Shown here: in pieces, positions 8,095-10,676 of the stretch
How positions within the stretch are numbered: position 1 is the first letter of the stretch
Layout: each line of letters opens with the position of its first letter
The notes under the pieces: generated by a model
Database searches by the model: none
What the model saw: the letters and a program-made list of their open reading frames with translations, nothing else
Told to the model about the DNA's origin: nothing
Position numbers and translations under genes: made by a program
Assembly: GCA_001770785.1 (NCBI GenBank)
Contig: MERZ01000402.1
Location: forward strand, 1,023 to 11,698
Source: Burkholderiales bacterium RIFCSPHIGHO2_12_FULL_61_11
GTDB taxonomy: Bacteria; Pseudomonadota; Gammaproteobacteria; Burkholderiales; Burkholderiaceae_C
Direction of reading: 5' to 3'
DNA length: 10,676 bases

Positions 8095-8487
8095 TCATCC
8101 TTGTTTTGCACTGCCAAGCGTCTGCACCGTTTGCAGCAACTGGTCTTTGGTAAAAGGCTTGGTCAGGTAGTCTTGTGAGCCCACCATGCGACCCCGCGCC
8201 TTGTCGAAGACACCGTCCTTGGAGGACAGCATCACGATGGGAACACCCGCGAACTTCACATTGCGCTTGATAATCGCACAGGTTTGATAACCATCCAGAC
8301 GGGGCATCAGGATGTCACAAAATATAAGGTCGGGCTCGTAGTCATTGACCTTGGACAACGCATCGAACCCGTCGTCGGCCAGCAAGACTTCATGGCCGCC
8401 CTGCTTCAGGAAAATCTCGGCGCTACGCCTGATGGTGTTGCTGTCATCGATGACCAAAACCTTCAGTCCGGAACTCGGAATACTCAC
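8095..8487 (-). CDS. pilG: PilG, single-domain response regulator
   Basis: This CheY-like receiver is phosphorylated by ChpA; in relatives PilG promotes pilus extension and cAMP signalling. The preferred start is GTG at 8487, giving 130 residues (MSIPSSGLKVLVIDDS), because AAGGAG lies eight nt upstream and the size matches the PilG I recall from Pseudomonas (about 135). A longer ATG frame from 8541 would add 18 low-complexity residues and would bury this ribosome site inside the gene. Receiver residues: D14/D15, phosphoacceptor D58 (LIFCDILMPRLDGYQTC), S88 in the MLSSKDG motif and K110 (YLTKPF). The segments RLDGYQTCAIIKRN and DKARGRMVGSQDYLTKPF are typical of PilG and separate it from PilH. 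Confidence 0.94.
   Translation of the reverse strand: MSIPSSGLKVLVIDDSNTIRRSAEIFLKQGGHEVLLADDGFDALSKVNDYEPDLIFCDILMPRLDGYQTCAIIKRNVKFAGVPIVMLSSKDGVFDKARGRMVGSQDYLTKPFTKDQLLQTVQTLGSAKQG
8098..8102 (-). promoter_or_regulatory. Ribosome binding site for pilH overlapping the end of pilG
   Basis: AAGGA on the coding strand, embedded in the last codons of pilG, sits eight nt before the ATG at 8089. This favours the MAIKK start of PilH and implies that ribosomes finishing pilG help initiate pilH. Confidence 0.65.
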
Positions 8488-8494
8488 TGCCTGT

Positions 8495-8500
8495 GCTCCT
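8495..8500 (-). promoter_or_regulatory. Strong Shine-Dalgarno site for the GTG start of pilG
   Basis: Coding strand AAAAAAAGGAGC contains an AGGAG core at 8500-8496, eight nt before GTG at 8487. It is the strongest ribosome binding site in the operon and decides the pilG start against the upstream in-frame ATGs. Confidence 0.75.
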
Positions 8501-8562
8501 TTTTTTGCAGCCGCTGGTGCCATGCCACCGGACTGCGACAATTCAGGCGAGTGCCCAAATAC

Positions 8563-8736
8563 TTATAGCTGAACCATTTCGAAATCTTCCTTGCGCGCGC
8601 CGCATTCCGGACAAGTCCAGTTCATGGGCACCTGGGTCCAGGGCGTCCCTGCGGCAACGCCATGTTCGGGGTCACCCACAGCTTCGTCATAAATCCACCC
8701 ACAAATTAAACACATCCACGTCGTTGTTTGAGTCAC
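8563..8736 (-). CDS. Rubredoxin
   Basis: This small electron-transfer protein has one iron held by four cysteines. The 57-residue product has the full rubredoxin signature: C9-x2-C12 in MCLICGWIYDEA, then GDPEHGVAAGTPW, and C42-x2-C45 in WTCPECGARKEDFEMV. It is soluble, with no signal peptide. The start is GTG at 8736: an in-frame TAA lies two codons upstream, and the only nearby ATG (codon 8) would begin directly at the first cysteine. GAAGG lies 11 nt upstream, a slightly long spacing. It is the first gene of the leftward operon, 75 nt before pilG. The redox partner cannot be told from sequence: no alkane hydroxylase, rubredoxin reductase or oxygen-reducing flavoprotein is visible here. Whether it serves pilus signalling or merely shares the promoter is open. 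Confidence 0.93.
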   Translation of the reverse strand: MTQTTTWMCLICGWIYDEAVGDPEHGVAAGTPWTQVPMNWTCPECGARKEDFEMVQL

Positions 8737-8818
8737 AGCTTAAGTTGCCTTCGAATAGAATGCAACAATTGTATCGAGGCGGCGTTGCTTATTCGCGTAC
8801 AAGGCAAAATCGCAGCTT
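8737..8818. promoter_or_regulatory. Divergent intergenic region between rubredoxin-pil operon and thiD-hemL
   Basis: These 82 nt separate two outward-facing transcription units and should hold both promoters. For the leftward operon a TACAAT -10-like hexamer lies at 8773-8768, leaving room for a short leader before the GTG at 8736, but I see no good -35 at the right spacing. An 8-bp palindrome acaattgt (8765-8772) overlaps it. For thiD no convincing promoter pair is seen. The call rests mainly on gene orientation. Confidence 0.45.
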
Positions 8819-9784
8819 ATGGCAAACCCCAATACCCCCCTCCTGGATAGTCGACAACTTCAAGCCGAGGACGACGAGACGTCGCCGGCCTGCGTCATGA
8901 CGTTCAATGCCAACGACCCGAGCGGCGCGGGCGGCCTGACCGCAGACATCGCGGCCATCCAGTCGGCCGGGGCGCATGCGCTGACAGTCGTGACCGGCAG
9001 CTATGTGCGTGATACCGCCGAAATCTTCGACCATTTTGCATTTGACGAGGATGCCGTGACCGACCAGGCGCGCCACGCGCTGGAAGACATGCCGGTCTCG
9101 GCGATCAAGGTGGGTTTTGTGGGTAGCCCGGAAAACATCAGCACCATTGCCGAAATAGCATCGGACTATTCGGAAGTCCCGCTGATTGCCTACATGCCCA
9201 GCCTGTCCTGGTGGGATGAAAGCGAGATTGACAACTATCTGGATGCCTTTCGCGAGTTGATGCTGCCGCAGACCACCTTATTGATCGGCAATCACGCCAG
9301 CTTGTGGCGTTGGTTGCTGCCTGACTGGCCGAGCGAGCGCAGCCCTTCGGCACGGGATATTGCCAAGGCCGCCGCCGATCTGGGCGTGCCTTACACGCTG
9401 GTCACCGGTATTCCGCTGGCCGATCAGTTCATTGACAATGTATTGGCGACACCGCAGGCGGTGCTCTACAGCGAAAAATTCGAACGCTTCGAGGCGGTCT
9501 TTGCCGGCGCCGGGGATACGCTGTCGGCGGCGCTCGCGGCCTTGCTGGCCAATGGCCATGACCTGCAGGCGGCTACCGCCGAAGCCTTGACTTATCTTGA
9601 CCACAGCCTGGAGGCCGGCTTTCATCCCGGCATGGGCCACATCGTGCCGGACCGCATGTTCTGGGCACTCGCCGATGACGACGCTGAAACCGCCGACGAC
9701 GAAGCGGGCGCCAAGCCAGAGGATGCCGCGCTGATGTTTAGTCCCCCTTTTGATCTGCCTCCCAATGGAAACACTAAACATTAA
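8819..9784 (+). CDS. thiD: ThiD-like kinase (hydroxymethylpyrimidine/phosphomethylpyrimidine kinase family)
   Basis: This 321-residue ribokinase-fold protein would, by family, phosphorylate hydroxymethylpyrimidine and its monophosphate for thiamine synthesis. The N-terminal substrate/phosphate motif is [15 protein letters not shown] (30-44), equivalent to the ThiD DPSGGAG motif. The C-terminal anion-hole motif is [19 protein letters not shown] (about 229-247), in the ribokinase-like GAGDT form rather than the GTGC form of E. coli ThiD. The usual DPVM segment is replaced by [11 protein letters not shown]. About 26 residues precede the core ([12 protein letters not shown]), and about 40 acidic and Pro-rich residues follow the kinase domain. 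The ATG at 8819 has only a distant AAGG upstream. The gene overlaps hemL by 20 nt, indicating co-transcription. I recall similar proteins at this locus in other betaproteobacteria; substrate specificity is inferred. Confidence 0.85.
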   Translation: MANPNTPLLDSRQLQAEDDETSPACVMTFNANDPSGAGGLTADIAAIQSAGAHALTVVTGSYVRDTAEIFDHFAFDEDAVTDQARHALEDMPVSAIKVGFVGSPENISTIAEIASDYSEVPLIAYMPSLSWWDESEIDNYLDAFRELMLPQTTLLIGNHASLWRWLLPDWPSERSPSARDIAKAAADLGVPYTLVTGIPLADQFIDNVLATPQAVLYSEKFERFEAVFAGAGDTLSAALAALLANGHDLQAATAEALTYLDHSLEAGFHPGMGHIVPDRMFWALADDDAETADDEAGAKPEDAALMFSPPFDLPPNGNTKH

Positions 9785-10676
9785 GCCCGCTACTCCCCTG
9801 AATACCTCCCGCAACAGCACGCTTTTTGAGCGCGCCAAAAAACTGATCCCCGGTGGTGTCAATTCGCCGGTTCGGGCCTTCAACGCGGTGGGCGGAACGC
9901 CGCGCTTTGTGCAGCGCGCCCAGGGTGCCTACTTTTGGGATGCTGACGGCCAGCGCTATATCGACTACATCGGCTCCTGGGGGCCAATGATTCTTGGGCA
10001 CGGCCATCCGGCGGTGCTTGAAGCGGTGCAGAAAGCCGTGCTCGAAGGTTTTTCCTACGGCGCGCCAACCGAGCGCGAAGTGGAACTGGCCGAAGCAATC
10101 GTTCGCCTGGTGCCTTCACTCGAAATGGTGCGGCTGGTGAGCTCGGGCACGGAAGCGGCCATGAGCGCGATCCGGCTGGCGCGCGGCGCGACCGGGCGCA
10201 GCAAGATCGTCAAGTTCGAAGGCTGCTACCACGGCCATTCCGATGCCTTGCTGGTCAAAGCGGGCTCTGGCCTGGCCACCTTTGGCACGCCGACCAGCGC
10301 TGGCGTGCCGCCTGAAGTGGTGCAGCACACGCTGGTGCTTGAGTACAACCACATCGCGCAACTTGAAGAAGCCTTTGCCCTGCATGGCAAGGAGGTGGCC
10401 TGTCTCATCATCGAGCCGATTTGCGGCAACATGAATTTTGTGCGCGCCAGCGTTCCTTTCATGAAGCGCTGCCGCGAGCTTTGCAGCCAGCACGGCGCGT
10501 TGCTGATATTTGACGAAGTCATGACTGGTTTCAGGGTGGCGCTCGGCGGCGCGCAAAGCATCTATGCCCAAAGCATTCCCGGCTTCAGGCCCGACATGAC
10601 GGTGATGGGCAAGGTCATTGGCGGCGGCATGCCGCTGGCCGCCTTTGGTGGAACGCGCGCGGTGAGGGAGCAGCTC
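9765..10676 (+). CDS. hemL: Glutamate-1-semialdehyde 2,1-aminomutase (3' end outside window)
   Basis: This PLP-dependent enzyme converts glutamate-1-semialdehyde to 5-aminolevulinate, the precursor of haem and other tetrapyrroles. The visible 304 codons cover about 70% of the usual 430 residues. Markers in order: [19 protein letters not shown] (21-39), [15 protein letters not shown] (68-82), [16 protein letters not shown] (126-141) for PLP phosphate binding, CYHGHSD (154-160), [11 protein letters not shown] (248-258) with D250 contacting the PLP pyridine nitrogen, and the Schiff-base lysine K283 in [10 protein letters not shown]. The frame stays open to the last base. The ATG at 9765 is the only ATG before the conserved core; it lies inside the end of thiD without a clear Shine-Dalgarno site, so initiation is probably coupled to thiD translation. 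It adds about 12 residues before the usual N terminus. Confidence 0.96.
   Translation, partial: METLNIKPATPLNTSRNSTLFERAKKLIPGGVNSPVRAFNAVGGTPRFVQRAQGAYFWDADGQRYIDYIGSWGPMILGHGHPAVLEAVQKAVLEGFSYGAPTEREVELAEAIVRLVPSLEMVRLVSSGTEAAMSAIRLARGATGRSKIVKFEGCYHGHSDALLVKAGSGLATFGTPTSAGVPPEVVQHTLVLEYNHIAQLEEAFALHGKEVACLIIEPICGNMNFVRASVPFMKRCRELCSQHGALLIFDEVMTGFRVALGGAQSIYAQSIPGFRPDMTVMGKVIGGGMPLAAFGGTRAVREQL

Noticed and set aside
8090..8098. pilH start at 8098 (MSEMAIKK), overlapping the pilG stop as ATGA
   Set aside because: Possible, but AAGG is immediately adjacent to this ATG, whereas the ATG at 8089 has AAGGA at eight nt. Only three residues differ.
8488..8562. Possible internal promoter before pilG (TATAAG-like hexamer near the rubredoxin stop)
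   Set aside because: No acceptable -35 element at 16-18 nt spacing, so a separate pilG promoter cannot be supported from sequence alone.
9278..9883. Minus-strand 201-codon frame opposite thiD and hemL
   Set aside because: It runs across the junction of two recognisable genes on the other strand and shows no family motif.
10116..10571. Minus-strand 151-codon frame opposite hemL
   Set aside because: Shadow of hemL, whose PLP-binding motifs are all in the plus-strand frame.

Overview
The window looks like a chromosomal segment of a GC-rich betaproteobacterium, most likely Burkholderiales and probably Comamonadaceae-like (Polaromonas, Rhodoferax and relatives). That placement rests on the protein style and on a gene order I recall from betaproteobacteria: hemL and a thiD-like kinase beside rubredoxin and a Pil-Chp chemosensory operon. 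It was not tested by any search. I see no insertion sequence, prophage, CRISPR array, tRNA or rRNA.

Positions 1-8736 are read leftward on the minus strand as one compact operon: rubredoxin, pilG, pilH, pilI, pilJ and chpA. Gaps between genes are short (7 nt between the pilG stop codon and the preferred pilH start, 24 nt pilH-pilI, 35 nt pilI-pilJ, 70 nt pilJ-chpA, 75 nt rubredoxin-pilG). PilJ is the membrane receptor, PilI the CheW-type adaptor, ChpA the large hybrid histidine kinase, and PilG and PilH the two stand-alone response regulators. In relatives this system controls type IV pilus extension and retraction (twitching) and often cAMP signalling. ChpA is truncated by the left edge of the window: 1589 codons from the start through several Hpt-type modules and the dimerisation helix are visible, while the ATPase, CheW-like and receiver parts lie outside.

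Positions 8819-10676 are read rightward. A ThiD-like kinase overlaps by 20 nt the start of hemL (glutamate-1-semialdehyde aminotransferase), which is cut by the right edge after 304 codons. The 82 nt between rubredoxin and thiD is the only divergent intergenic region and the likely site of both promoters.

The region is mostly conventional. The points that deserve a second look are a perfect 11-copy, 9-bp minisatellite inside the chpA linker, split into two homogeneous blocks; the mix of intact and degenerate phosphotransfer sites along ChpA; the rubredoxin at the head of a motility-signalling operon; a ThiD homologue lacking two usual ThiD motifs; and start codons for pilG (GTG), pilH and pilJ that differ from the longest open frames. 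I found no wholly new system.
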